From positions 1 to 51,837 of the forward strand of contig CAINVT010000013.1 of assembly GCA_903854215.1 (NCBI GenBank): a stretch of DNA of 51,837 nucleotides, given 5' to 3'. Positions 8,213 through 16,596 of this stretch are shown piece by piece. The translations under genes and the position numbers were made by a program. This DNA comes from an uncultured bacterium (GTDB lineage Bacteria > Patescibacteriota > Minisyncoccia > Phycocordibacterales > UBA2100). The notes below the pieces were generated by a model, which worked only from the letters and a program-made list of their open reading frames with translations, was not told the origin of the DNA and made no database searches. Every line of letters starts with the position of its first letter. Position 1 is the stretch's first letter.

Positions 8213-9178
8213 ATGAGGGACGGCAACTTCTCATTCGAGGGTGATGTCCCCTTGGCATCTTCCTCGATACGGACCTGTTCGATTTGTGGGAAGCGCTTAT
8301 CGGCGCACAATAAAATCGGACGGTGTTTCCATCATCCAGATCCTGCAGTTGAAAAGAAAAGCTTGGAGCGAGATGCTCAAGCTTCAGCAGCAATGGAAAG
8401 GAGATCGCGACAGCATGTTGTAACTACGCGAACGGCCACTTTGGCCGATATCCCAGTACCTGCTTCAGGCGGAAAAACAACGACCGCAACCGGAACCAGG
8501 AGGAATCCAGTCCCACGCGGACGAACGGGCTATCTGGTCCAGAAGACAAAGTTCTTTGAACTTCTCGCGGGAAAGGAAAAAGAACTCTTCGACGAACTCT
8601 TCAGATTGGGTCGGGAAGAAGCCTCGTATGCAGCCCGATATTTCTGCATCAATGGCGAACCTGAAAAGACCCACGGGGAGCTGGTCAAAGAAGGAACCTT
8701 TCCTTCTATCGGTGTCGAGGGGTGGGCGATCGTTTGTGCTTCCGCGATACTTCGCTATTTAGATCCCGCGTTTCCGGTTTCTAAGCACACAGCAATGCAC
8801 GCTCAAAACATCCGGAGCTGGGTGCTGAAACACAGGGACGTGGCGGCAGATTCGCAGGAGCGGCAACGACGGTATGAAGATGTACTGACAAAGATTCAAG
8901 CTGTAGGCATCTCTCAACTGCCGAAGGCTATGCCAGAGCGGTACTACAACTTCTACCTTGAACTCGCACGAGCATGGGACAAAAATAAGTTCGCCGAACT
9001 AAAGCAGCACGCACGGCTCGCTTCCATCATCGGCACACGATGGGGGTTTGAGGATGGATGCTTCTACACGCTCGAAGAGATCGCTGATGTCGAGCAGATA
9101 ACCCGAGAGCGTGTCCGCCAGATAGAACAAAAAGCACTCAAGCTACTCGGAGTGATAGCAAAGCCCTCGGAAACTTAG
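8213..9178 (+). CDS. sigma region 4-like protein with zinc knuckle
   Basis: 321 aa, with AAGAGG 6 nt before the ATG. The last 45 residues are a clear sigma-70 region 4 HTH (LEEIADVEQITRERVRQIEQ). No region 2 is visible, so it cannot melt a promoter alone as a normal sigma factor does. Near the N terminus CSICGKRLSAHNKIGRCFHH is a probable zinc knuckle, followed by a basic, Thr-rich linker. The middle part is helical and unrecognised. It might be a -35 binding activator or anti-sigma-like partner of the sigma factor encoded just upstream (inference). It has its own promoter and terminator. Confidence 0.8.
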   Translation: MRDGNFSFEGDVPLASSSIRTCSICGKRLSAHNKIGRCFHHPDPAVEKKSLERDAQASAAMERRSRQHVVTTRTATLADIPVPASGGKTTTATGTRRNPVPRGRTGYLVQKTKFFELLAGKEKELFDELFRLGREEASYAARYFCINGEPEKTHGELVKEGTFPSIGVEGWAIVCASAILRYLDPAFPVSKHTAMHAQNIRSWVLKHRDVAADSQERQRRYEDVLTKIQAVGISQLPKAMPERYYNFYLELARAWDKNKFAELKQHARLASIIGTRWGFEDGCFYTLEEIADVEQITRERVRQIEQKALKLLGVIAKPSET

Positions 9179-9181
9179 TGG

Positions 9182-9213
9182 GAGCCGCCAACATGATTGG
9201 CGGCTCTTTTCTT
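9182..9213 (+). terminator. rho-independent terminator
   Basis: GAGCCGCCAA and TTGGCGGCTC (10 bp) followed by TTTTCTTT. Confidence 0.9.
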
Positions 9214-9283
9214 TGGAGTTTAAGTGAACTTCAACGATCCCAAGACGGTCGCATTTCGGTAAGGAATTTAGCAGCATCTGCCC

Positions 9284-9312
9284 TTGACGTGATGGTGGAA
9301 ATATGCTAATAA
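9284..9312 (+). promoter_or_regulatory. promoter for 9359 gene
   Basis: TTGACG, 17 nt, TAATAA, about 47 nt before the start codon. Confidence 0.6.
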
Positions 9313-9358
9313 GTGCGTAGAGTGCCCTTCGACAACTTCATACGCACAGGAGAGACCA

Positions 9359-11053
9359 ATGTCCCTTAAAGCCATCGATACGTTAAGCACCTCGCAGAGG
9401 GATACCCTGAACCTCCTGGCGGAAGGCCTTGGAAACGTTCAGATCGCCCAACGGTGCCGAACCTCGCTTGATCGCGTCGGCGGCATGCTCGAGGATCTCT
9501 ACGATGCCCTCGGGCTAGAGCCGAGTCTGCCCAAACAGGAAAAGCGTGGACTGGCGATAAACCACTGTAAAAGAAACAGCACGGGAATGACCCTCTTCGA
9601 ACAAACGACTCCTGCTGCCTTCTTGGAGGGTCTTAAACCCTGGCAACGTCAAGCTCTGACGGGAGTCGCACAGAATAAGAAAACCGAAGATATCGCGGCA
9701 GAAGTCGGAGTCACCACGGACGACATCGAAATGACCCTTGCTCGATTTATGGTGTCGGTCAAAGTACCGACCCAAGATAAGGCAATCGAGTTTCTCAAGC
9801 AGGTGGTGAACGTCACAGGCCAACCGATCGAACCAGGACGCGGTTATTCCAGTAGTGGTGACAGGCAAGCATCTCCGCAAGCACAAACGACTGCCGACCC
9901 GGCAAAAGTTTCTGCACAGCCGTCAAACGTTACCTTGAACGAACAAGATCAGCGGATCGACAAAATCCTCATCCTCGTCGAACAGGGAAAAAGCAACGAC
10001 GAAATCGCTGATAAACTCAAGACAACCGTCGGAACGATCGGCACGGCGATGTCCGGTCTATATCGTCGTTTCAACTTGGAAAGACAACCAGGCGGAAACA
10101 AAAAGGAAAGACGCATGCTTCTGGTCAAACATTGGCGCACATATCAAGCGGACGCCGCCGATCAGAAAAATCAACGTGCCGAGCCTCAAATGCCCGCCAC
10201 CCCTGAAGATCCTACATCGGTGGTCGTGCCGCAGGAGAAAGTTACTATACAGAGCGCACCTTCCGAATTGGTGCCAGCTTCGGCGGACTCGACGGAGGAA
10301 ACGGTTCCTGCAGTTGCTTCCATTGCATCGGCAGAAACGGTTACTCAGAACAATGTCGAATGCACACTCACCCTCGAGCAGGCATTCGAGCGCATAGTCG
10401 CCGCTGGTCGTGCGGCACCTTCTGAGCGATCATTGCAACGTTATTGCCTTGAGGGCCGTCTCGTCGCACAAAAGGCGCGTACAACCCTTGGTTCTGAATG
10501 GCTTATCAATGCAGCGTCGTTAGTACGCTTCATCGAGTTGGAACCGCTTGCTCGTGAAAACGACGGTGCTATGGCGGTTGCCTCTGGAGAAACGGTGTTC
10601 TTGAAACCGCCGACCAACGCCGCGGAGAAGAAGGAAAATAAATACCAACTCGCGCGTGACCTGGTGATTCGGACGAGAAATTGCACAAACTTTTTCGTCC
10701 GACGGAAACTTTGCATGGGCGGCCCCGAGTTCAAGGACGTCATCCAGCGGTTGGAAGACGAAGGAGTCGTCGGCAAAATCGGCAGCGGCGATCGCGGCGG
10801 CCGTCAAATATTGCTACCGCCGCCGCAAGATGCTGTCGCGCAGGATACTTCGTTCGCTACCGATCAGGTTCGACAGAACCGGTCGTCGTCGAGATCGATA
10901 TTCTCCGACAACGAGAAGACCGAGAAGCTTCAGGAGCTCCTATTGGTGGTCGGCGACAACAGCCAACTGGGACAGATCCTGGATGAGATCATCGACGATC
11001 TCGCACGTATGGAGAAAATGCGCCAGATTATCAAGCTCCTCAAAGAGGACTGA
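9359..11053 (+). CDS. multi-HTH protein: LuxR-like x3, excisionase-like, FtsK-gamma-like
   Basis: 564 aa, with GGAGAG 5 nt before the ATG. Three segments look like LuxR/GerE helix-turn-helix domains: about 10-55 (LLAEGLGNVQIAQRCRTSLD), 95-145 (GVAQNKKTEDIAAEVGVTTD) and 197-245 (LVEQGKSNDEIADKLKTTVG). After an Ala/Pro/Glu linker, about 345-410 resembles an excisionase/MerR-type HTH (SERSLQRYCLEGRLVAQK). About 430-485 resembles the winged helix of FtsK gamma (VIQRLEDEGVVGKIG), which in FtsK reads KOPS sequences. No motor, kinase or receiver domain is present. Five DNA-binding folds in one chain suggest an architectural or island-control protein (inference). It has its own promoter and terminator. 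Confidence 0.75.
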   Translation: MSLKAIDTLSTSQRDTLNLLAEGLGNVQIAQRCRTSLDRVGGMLEDLYDALGLEPSLPKQEKRGLAINHCKRNSTGMTLFEQTTPAAFLEGLKPWQRQALTGVAQNKKTEDIAAEVGVTTDDIEMTLARFMVSVKVPTQDKAIEFLKQVVNVTGQPIEPGRGYSSSGDRQASPQAQTTADPAKVSAQPSNVTLNEQDQRIDKILILVEQGKSNDEIADKLKTTVGTIGTAMSGLYRRFNLERQPGGNKKERRMLLVKHWRTYQADAADQKNQRAEPQMPATPEDPTSVVVPQEKVTIQSAPSELVPASADSTEETVPAVASIASAETVTQNNVECTLTLEQAFERIVAAGRAAPSERSLQRYCLEGRLVAQKARTTLGSEWLINAASLVRFIELEPLARENDGAMAVASGETVFLKPPTNAAEKKENKYQLARDLVIRTRNCTNFFVRRKLCMGGPEFKDVIQRLEDEGVVGKIGSGDRGGRQILLPPPQDAVAQDTSFATDQVRQNRSSSRSIFSDNEKTEKLQELLLVVGDNSQLGQILDEIIDDLARMEKMRQIIKLLKED

Positions 11054-11075
11054 GAAACTGGCGAAGCAGAGACTC

Positions 11076-11107
11076 GCCCCGATCCAAAAGATCGGGGCTT
11101 CTTTTTT
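11076..11107 (+). terminator. rho-independent terminator
   Basis: GCCCCGATC and GATCGGGGC (9 bp) then TTCTTTTTT. Confidence 0.92.
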
Positions 11108-11117
11108 ACGATATAAA

Positions 11118-11146
11118 AGAAAACCACCGGCCCGAAGGTCGGTGGT
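11118..11146 (-). terminator. rho-independent terminator
   Basis: On the minus strand ACCACCGACC and GGCCGGTGGT pair, then TTTTCTTTT. It ends the DEAH helicase gene and faces the previous terminator. Confidence 0.9.
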
Positions 11147-11155
11147 CATTTCGCA

Positions 11156-12949
11156 TTATTTTGGAATGGCGGTTGCCCACCAGAGAGTCCTTTTGACGAT
11201 CGGCCCCAAATCGGTATGCCGTTCGTAATTCCATGCCAACCCGACCACTCTCTCGGCCTCCATGGTCGAGCCGACAGGTAGCTTCCTCGGCGTCGATCCT
11301 GGCACGTCACTTATGTAGTCGCTCGAGACTTGCGATCGGTTGAATACGCAATCGGAGAGACCTGCGACGATCCATTTTGCTTGCAACGTCCGATGCGGCC
11401 TGGTTTGGGTAAGACCGAGCCGGGCCAGACGCTCGACTACAAGAGCGCGTTGCTCTTCCAGCCGCTTGAAGGTCGTAGGATCAATGCCGTACTCGCTCAG
11501 TTTGTGTGACGGAATGAGACACGCCGCGTCAAAGGTTTTTATGTCCTTGAACGCGTCGGAATCTCCAAGTTCGACATATTCCCCGGTGATGAACTCGCGT
11601 CCCTCCTCCGTTTTGAACTCGATCTGTCTCGAACCGAAAAGCACCGAGAGCGTGATCGCGTTGTAGTCGGCTGTCTTGTTTTGCCAGTCCACCGCCTCGA
11701 GCAACATTCGAGCCGCTCGCGGTTGCATGGGTAGTAGTGCAGCCTTCCTTCCGAGTTCCGTGATCCGATCTTGTGCATCCACGAGGCCGATCCTTTTGAG
11801 AACCTCTCGTGCTTCCCTGATGTGATCAAGGGCAGGCGGGTGGAAGAACGCGAGTTCCTCCGGTTCGTACCCAGCAGACAAGACATGCAATACGACCCCC
11901 GATATGTCTTCTTTGATGATCGAAGGAGTCGAGAACAGTGCTCGTTCGGGAAGCGGGACATCGGAGCAGTCGATATAGAAGCCGGACTTCGTCCGACCCG
12001 CACGGCCGCGACGCTGTTCCCGCTCGGCGAGAGCTACGGGTCTTGTATAAAGCCCGTTTACACCATTCTTGTATTCCTGCCCCCTTTGAAGCCCGCTGTC
12101 GACGACTGCGTCGATGTCGGGAATCGTGAGGGAGGTCTGCGCGATAGTGGTCGCGACGATACATTTTGGTTCATCGAAAGATTCGAAGATCCAACCGATA
12201 TCGTCGGCGTTAAGATCGGCATGGAATGGCAGACACTTCGCCGACACTCCGGAGCGCTCCACACTTTGTATCGTCCGTCTGATCTCCTCCTTGCCGGGAA
12301 CGAATACGAGCACGTTGTGGCCGCGCTTAAGCATTCGGACCGCTGCCCCCGCCGCGTGTCCTGTGTGTTCGATTTCTTGAACGGGAAACGGCTTGCCCTC
12401 GCAGTTGATAACTTCAGCGTCGCCGAAGAATTCAGCAAGTTGGTCCGCCTCAATCGTTGCCGAGAGAATGACAATTTTGATTTGCGTTCCCTCGGACAGT
12501 TGTCGCTTGAACCACGCGATCAGAAGCTCCAAGTTCAAGTTCCATTCGTGAGCTTCATCGATCACGAAAACGGTTTCCGTGGGATTCTTCGCGTGATGGA
12601 GCTGACGCAGAACTTCGATGCCGTCGGTGCAGTAGAGGAGACGCGTATCGGATGAGACCCGTTCGCTATATCCCGTCTGAAATCCGACCAGGCCGCCAAT
12701 TTCTGCCTTCATCTCGAAGGCGACATGACGCGCCAGTGACTCTGCCGCAACTCGACGCGGTTCGGTAACTACGACGAGCTCGAACATGTCCAGCAACATA
12801 ACCGGGATCTTGGTGCTTTTGCCGGTTCCCGTTGGGGCGACGACGATGACGACATTGTGGGCCTTGAGGGCTTCCAATATGTCATCTCTGTGTTGCTCGA
12901 CTGTGGAAAAAGTCGGGGTTGAGGTGACAATCTTTGCTAAGGCTTCCAT
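11156..12949 (-). CDS. DEAH-box helicase, HrpA/HrpB-like
   Basis: 597 aa from ATG 12949, chosen because GAAGGA lies 8 nt upstream; the longer ORF start at 13015 lies inside the promoter. Motifs in order: Walker A PTGTGKST (about 39-46), VVTEPRRVAAESLA, motif II DEAH, SAT, IVATTIAQTSLTIPDI, and motif VI EQRRGRAGRTKSG. A winged-helix and ratchet (HA2-like) region follows (SAGYEPEELAFFHPPALDHI). It is shorter than HrpA and HrpB because the C-terminal extension is missing. The expected activity is NTP-driven RNA or DNA unwinding. It sits in the island, divergent from nothing and ahead of no operon partner. Confidence 0.9.
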   Translation of the reverse strand: MEALAKIVTSTPTFSTVEQHRDDILEALKAHNVVIVVAPTGTGKSTKIPVMLLDMFELVVVTEPRRVAAESLARHVAFEMKAEIGGLVGFQTGYSERVSSDTRLLYCTDGIEVLRQLHHAKNPTETVFVIDEAHEWNLNLELLIAWFKRQLSEGTQIKIVILSATIEADQLAEFFGDAEVINCEGKPFPVQEIEHTGHAAGAAVRMLKRGHNVLVFVPGKEEIRRTIQSVERSGVSAKCLPFHADLNADDIGWIFESFDEPKCIVATTIAQTSLTIPDIDAVVDSGLQRGQEYKNGVNGLYTRPVALAEREQRRGRAGRTKSGFYIDCSDVPLPERALFSTPSIIKEDISGVVLHVLSAGYEPEELAFFHPPALDHIREAREVLKRIGLVDAQDRITELGRKAALLPMQPRAARMLLEAVDWQNKTADYNAITLSVLFGSRQIEFKTEEGREFITGEYVELGDSDAFKDIKTFDAACLIPSHKLSEYGIDPTTFKRLEEQRALVVERLARLGLTQTRPHRTLQAKWIVAGLSDCVFNRSQVSSDYISDVPGSTPRKLPVGSTMEAERVVGLAWNYERHTDLGPIVKRTLWWATAIPK

Positions 12950-12986
12950 TGTCGTGATCCTTCTATGTGAATGTGCACTAAGAAAT

Positions 12987-13015
12987 ACTATACAATCAAT
13001 TGTAGATAAAATCAA
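12987..13015 (-). promoter_or_regulatory. promoter for the DEAH helicase
   Basis: On the minus strand TTGATT, 17 nt, TATAGT. An inverted repeat TACAAT-ca-ATTGTA lies in the spacer region (12991-13004) and may be an operator. Confidence 0.6.
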
Positions 13016-13030
13016 TACCGCCGTCGGTCA

Positions 13031-13066
13031 AAAAGAAAACGGGCCGGTATTCATTGCCGACCCGTT
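13031..13066 (-). terminator. rho-independent terminator
   Basis: Minus-strand hairpin AACGGGTCGG and CCGGCCCGTT followed by TTCTTTTT; it ends the 13095 gene. Confidence 0.8.
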
Positions 13067-13094
13067 GAGCCGAGACACACTCGGCGAAGAATAA

Positions 13095-13637
13095 TCACGT
13101 GGTCACTGCCTCCGACCGCATTTTCCTTCTATGACTTATTGCGGTATTCGTGACCTTGGCGACCCCAAGCTCGTTGGGTTCCTCCAGTTCAAAGCGCTTG
13201 GGAAATTGGCCCTGCATTTCGAAGCGAAGGTTGAGCCGCCCCTCCTCGGCGTGGACAAATCCGTAGTGCCTTGTCCAGAATCTCATGGCGAGATCGTCGA
13301 GGTAAGATTCGACCGATTGATCGAGGCCGTCGCCGGAGCGATTGAACTCGAATGACACGACCGTGTAATTCTTCACCTTCGCGAGACGCTCTTGTCCCGT
13401 CGCTTTGGTTAGAACAAATCCCGACTCGACAAGCCGATCCCGGATGAAATCGGCTGAAACTGGCGCGTCAAATTCGAGCATTTCGCCACGATGTGCCTGA
13501 CTTCGAGCCCGACGCGCGGTGCCCTGTTCTTGCGTCTCTCTTGAGACCGCGATACCGACGGGAAACGAGTGAGTTTCAAGCGGACCGGAAAGCTTGAACT
13601 GAACAAGAACTTTCTGCACACATGAGAGAGCGGCCAT
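13095..13637 (-). CDS. hypothetical protein
   Basis: 180 aa from ATG 13637, chosen because AAGGGGA lies 6 nt upstream; the ORF track's longer start is in the promoter. Not recognised. It is soluble, with a stretch of beta-type segments (NYTVVSFEFNR, EGRLNLRFEMQGQF) and a basic tail (SHRRKMRSEAVTT). It has its own promoter and terminator, like other island genes. The recombinase gene starts divergently 140 nt away. Confidence 0.65.
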   Translation of the reverse strand: MAALSCVQKVLVQFKLSGPLETHSFPVGIAVSRETQEQGTARRARSQAHRGEMLEFDAPVSADFIRDRLVESGFVLTKATGQERLAKVKNYTVVSFEFNRSGDGLDQSVESYLDDLAMRFWTRHYGFVHAEEGRLNLRFEMQGQFPKRFELEEPNELGVAKVTNTAISHRRKMRSEAVTT

Positions 13638-13670
13638 TGTTCGTCCCCTTTTCAACAGAATGGCACCGAT

Positions 13671-13699
13671 ATAATGCTGTGTATTATTAAAGCTGTCAA
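13671..13699 (-). promoter_or_regulatory. promoter for 13095 gene
   Basis: Minus strand: TTGACA, 17 nt, CATTAT. The -35 is consensus, the -10 is weak. Confidence 0.5.
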
Positions 13700-13776
13700 T
13701 CCCGACATTTGTTACCAACAGCCGGGGCTCGACAACACCCTTGACTCCCCTATGGGTCAGCGTCATCCCCTAGGGT

Positions 13777-15099
13777 ATGGAAACTACAACAATAGCTGTA
13801 GGGGTTATTAGCAAACCAGAGGTTCAAGAGGCAAAGAAAGTGAAGTACTGCTTGTATGCGAGGAAGAGCACTGAATCGGAAGAACGTCAGATACTTTCGA
13901 TTGACTCCCAGATCAAAGAGATGTTGCAACTCGCGGAACGCGAGAGGCTTGAGGTCGTATCAATGAAGCGCGAGTCGCACTCGGCAAAAGAGACCGACCA
14001 GCGACCGGTATTCAACGAGATCATCGCTGAGATTCGTGCAGGCAAGTACAACGGCATCCTCACCTGGGCGCCAGATCGCATCAGTAGAAATGCCGGCGAT
14101 CTTGGCAAGGTCGTCGACCTTATGGATTCTGGCGGCCTGCAGGAGATCCGGACATACAGTCAGAGTTTCAGAAACAATCCGAATGAGAAATTCTTGTTGA
14201 TGATCCTCGGCTCGCAGGCGAAGCTCGAGAATGATAACCGTGGCATCAATGTGAAGCGCGGACTGCGCACGCGCGTCGAAATGGGCCTCTGGCCCGGTCT
14301 CGCACCGACCGGCTATCTCAATCAGCGATTAATGGACAAGAAGTGCCAAGTGATCGTCGATCCGGAACGAGCACCCGTCATCAAGAGGGCTTTCGAGAAG
14401 GTGGCATACGACGGATGGTCTGGCCAGAAGGTATATCACTGGCTTCGGTTTGAACTCAACTTCTACACGACCGGCAACAAGCCGCTCTCGCAGGGCAACC
14501 TCTATCGTCTCTTTATCAATCCCTTTTACTACGGCGTCTTCGAATACCCCAAGAAGAGCGGCAACTGGTACCAGGGCAAACACGAGCCACTGATCAGTAA
14601 GGAGCTGTACGATCTCGTGCAGAGTAAGCTCAGGCGTGAGAGCACAATACGGCGGACGCATGAGTTCGCCTTCACCAAGCTCATCATCTGCGGCCTATGT
14701 GGATCAACGTTCAGCGCCGAAGAGAAATACAAACAGCTCAAGGACGGCACGGTCGCCAAATACATCTATTACGGATGCTGCCGGTCGAAAGACCGGATGT
14801 GCAAGAATAGCTATTTCCGCGAGGAAGAATTGATAGATGAACTGGTAAAGCTGATCGATCAGATCAACTTTAACGACGTCGGCATCCAGAAGAAACTCGA
14901 GGATGAGCTGAAGCGGTTCAATAAGTTTCAGCGGGTCGTGCTTGGCATGACCAACTCACAAAACACGCACGAAGAAGTCGACTTAAAAACCTACGTCAAA
15001 TACACGCTAAAGAATGGTTCGAACGAGGAGAAGCGCGAGCTGATGGGATGCTTCAGATCGAAGATACAGATCACGAAGGGTGTGCTGACGATCGAATGA
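13777..15099 (+). CDS. serine recombinase (resolvase/large-integrase family)
   Basis: 440 aa. The N-terminal resolvase domain has the catalytic serine in YARKST (Ser31), the SIDSQ segment, and the conserved arginines in WAPDRISRN. About residues 170-290 form a Recombinase domain (LAPTGYLN and the INPFYYGVF segment). A zinc ribbon follows (CGLCGSTF, then CC and a further Cys), and then a coiled-coil end. It is shorter than phage integrases such as phiC31 but has the same order of domains. It likely mobilises or inverts part of the island. There is no ribosome site; the palindrome CCCTAGGG lies just before the ATG, and the CCCCTA repeats around it could be part of a core site (speculative). Confidence 0.93.
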   Translation: METTTIAVGVISKPEVQEAKKVKYCLYARKSTESEERQILSIDSQIKEMLQLAERERLEVVSMKRESHSAKETDQRPVFNEIIAEIRAGKYNGILTWAPDRISRNAGDLGKVVDLMDSGGLQEIRTYSQSFRNNPNEKFLLMILGSQAKLENDNRGINVKRGLRTRVEMGLWPGLAPTGYLNQRLMDKKCQVIVDPERAPVIKRAFEKVAYDGWSGQKVYHWLRFELNFYTTGNKPLSQGNLYRLFINPFYYGVFEYPKKSGNWYQGKHEPLISKELYDLVQSKLRRESTIRRTHEFAFTKLIICGLCGSTFSAEEKYKQLKDGTVAKYIYYGCCRSKDRMCKNSYFREEELIDELVKLIDQINFNDVGIQKKLEDELKRFNKFQRVVLGMTNSQNTHEEVDLKTYVKYTLKNGSNEEKRELMGCFRSKIQITKGVLTIE

Positions 15100-15172
15100 T
15101 CGTATCGTCTCAGACAGACTTCAGAATGGGAACCTTTGACCATTCCAGAATGGACATTTATCCTGTATCTAC

Positions 15173-15469
15173 ATGCAAATCATCCAAGGCGTCCTTATAA
15201 CCATTATTGCCGCTTTTATCATCTATTGGCTCGGGATTGGTGGATCAAAGACCGTCATCACAATCGAGGGCACGCGAGTCACCAAGAAGTGGAAAGTGCT
15301 TATCGTGATCGGCTGGATCATGTTTGTAGGAGGCGGTCTTTATTGCCTTTCATGGGCTTCGGTGTCTGGATTCAATAACCCTAAAACCGGCATTGGGTTC
15401 TCATTGGCCTTCGTCGGCCTAATCATACTCTTTATTGGAAAGTTTGGCGCTTGGTGGAATCGACACTGA
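15173..15469 (+). CDS. small three-helix membrane protein
   Basis: 98 aa with three hydrophobic segments (about 4-22, 40-62 and 73-90) and a basic loop (RVTKKWKV). Not recognised. No ribosome site. The overlapping ORF at 15136 is a frame shadow without membrane character. It lies between the recombinase and the Ntn/HNH pair. Confidence 0.65.
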   Translation: MQIIQGVLITIIAAFIIYWLGIGGSKTVITIEGTRVTKKWKVLIVIGWIMFVGGGLYCLSWASVSGFNNPKTGIGFSLAFVGLIILFIGKFGAWWNRH

Positions 15470-15480
15470 TGATTCTGAGG

Positions 15481-16587
15481 TCATTGATCATATCGAATGA
15501 CTCTTCGTACAATACGATTCTCAGGTATGTTCTTAATCTTCGATTCGACAAATTGAATGACCGTCAGACCCGTCTCAGTCCTTGAGATGATTTCCCTGAG
15601 GGCCGGAAAAATGTGCAGTTGAGTTCCTTCACCACCCTCCCCCTTGAAGTGCTTCAGCCAGACGAGGGCGTGCTTGGTATTTCTCCTCATCTCGATAAGA
15701 GTCACGGTTACGCTTTCAACACCCAGGAAAACGATGTACTCGTATTCCTCATTGCGATTCAATCGTTTCCCTTTTGCTACGGCCTTCTGGGCCTGCTCAT
15801 ACATAAAGGCCTGAGTTTGGGGAGGAAGGAAACTACACATGCATCTGCTCCGTCCGATCGTCGGTGAGTTTATAACCAGACAGTCGTGCCTAAAACACGT
15901 ACTGACGTGCTTCTCTGTAGCGCCGCCATATTCTATAAACAAAATATCTGGTTGCCAGCGCCCTCCATTTCCGTCGATTAAAAGGCCGCAGAAAGCTCCT
16001 CCTATCCCTCTCTCCATCTGCGGACTAAAAAGATTGTAGCTCTGGAAAATTCCCAAGAGAGCGCTCAAAGCCCACTCCGGTTTATCAGGAATCTTGGACA
16101 ATACATCTCTTATCCACGTTTCGGTTAACTGCCTATGGATAGGAAGCGGATTACCAATCTGCACTATTTCCTCGTTCTCACTGATCTGGCTATCGTGATT
16201 AGCGTTGAATGCGATAAGTCTTGGAGTGCCGTCGTGATATGCAACAACCATTTGCAATGTCCTCCCTTGTGGAAATGGGTTTGCGAAAAGAGCCCAGTTT
16301 AATGCTTCTCGCGGAATATCTCCTTGATCGATTCTCTCGTAGAACGAGGTGGCAACTCGTATTGCGAGCCCATAGCTACCAGCAAATGTAATGCCTATAT
16401 TTTTCCTTAGGAACAGCTTCACCACCCTTTCCTCGACTCGCGCATCCTCTTGTTCGTTAAGAACGTGTGCCTGACCAAAACTCGATTCAACAACGTGAAA
16501 ATTTAAAGGGTCCGGCGGGCTGGTCAGCGCCGTGTCCGCAGCAAGAAAAACTTCCGAATCAGATTTCCAAGCTAAGGCGTACGTCAT
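15481..16587 (-). CDS. proteasome-like Ntn hydrolase, putative
   Basis: 368 aa. The start MTYALAWKSDSEVFLAADTA matches the N-terminal strand pair of proteasome beta subunits: Thr2 would be the nucleophile after Met removal, Asp18 fits the AAD motif, and Lys57 in VVKLF followed by GITFAGSYG fits the catalytic Lys and following strand. GAFCGLLIDGNGGRW resembles the later Gly-rich strand. The roughly 150 C-terminal residues are extra and unrecognised. It is probably a self-activated peptidase or amidase (inference). It starts 9 nt after the stop of the HNH gene, so the two form an operon. No Shine-Dalgarno site. Confidence 0.6.
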   Translation of the reverse strand: MTYALAWKSDSEVFLAADTALTSPPDPLNFHVVESSFGQAHVLNEQEDARVEERVVKLFLRKNIGITFAGSYGLAIRVATSFYERIDQGDIPREALNWALFANPFPQGRTLQMVVAYHDGTPRLIAFNANHDSQISENEEIVQIGNPLPIHRQLTETWIRDVLSKIPDKPEWALSALLGIFQSYNLFSPQMERGIGGAFCGLLIDGNGGRWQPDILFIEYGGATEKHVSTCFRHDCLVINSPTIGRSRCMCSFLPPQTQAFMYEQAQKAVAKGKRLNRNEEYEYIVFLGVESVTVTLIEMRRNTKHALVWLKHFKGEGGEGTQLHIFPALREIISRTETGLTVIQFVESKIKNIPENRIVRRVIRYDQ

Positions 16588-16596
16588 AATGGGGCA

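Noticed and set aside
11771-12655. 294-aa ORF antisense to the DEAH helicase
   Set aside because: Opposite strand of clear helicase motifs; no independent signal.
13727-13790. att site for the serine recombinase
   Set aside because: CCCTAGGG and CCCCTA repeats lie before the recombinase ATG, but no second copy that would bound an element was found in the window.
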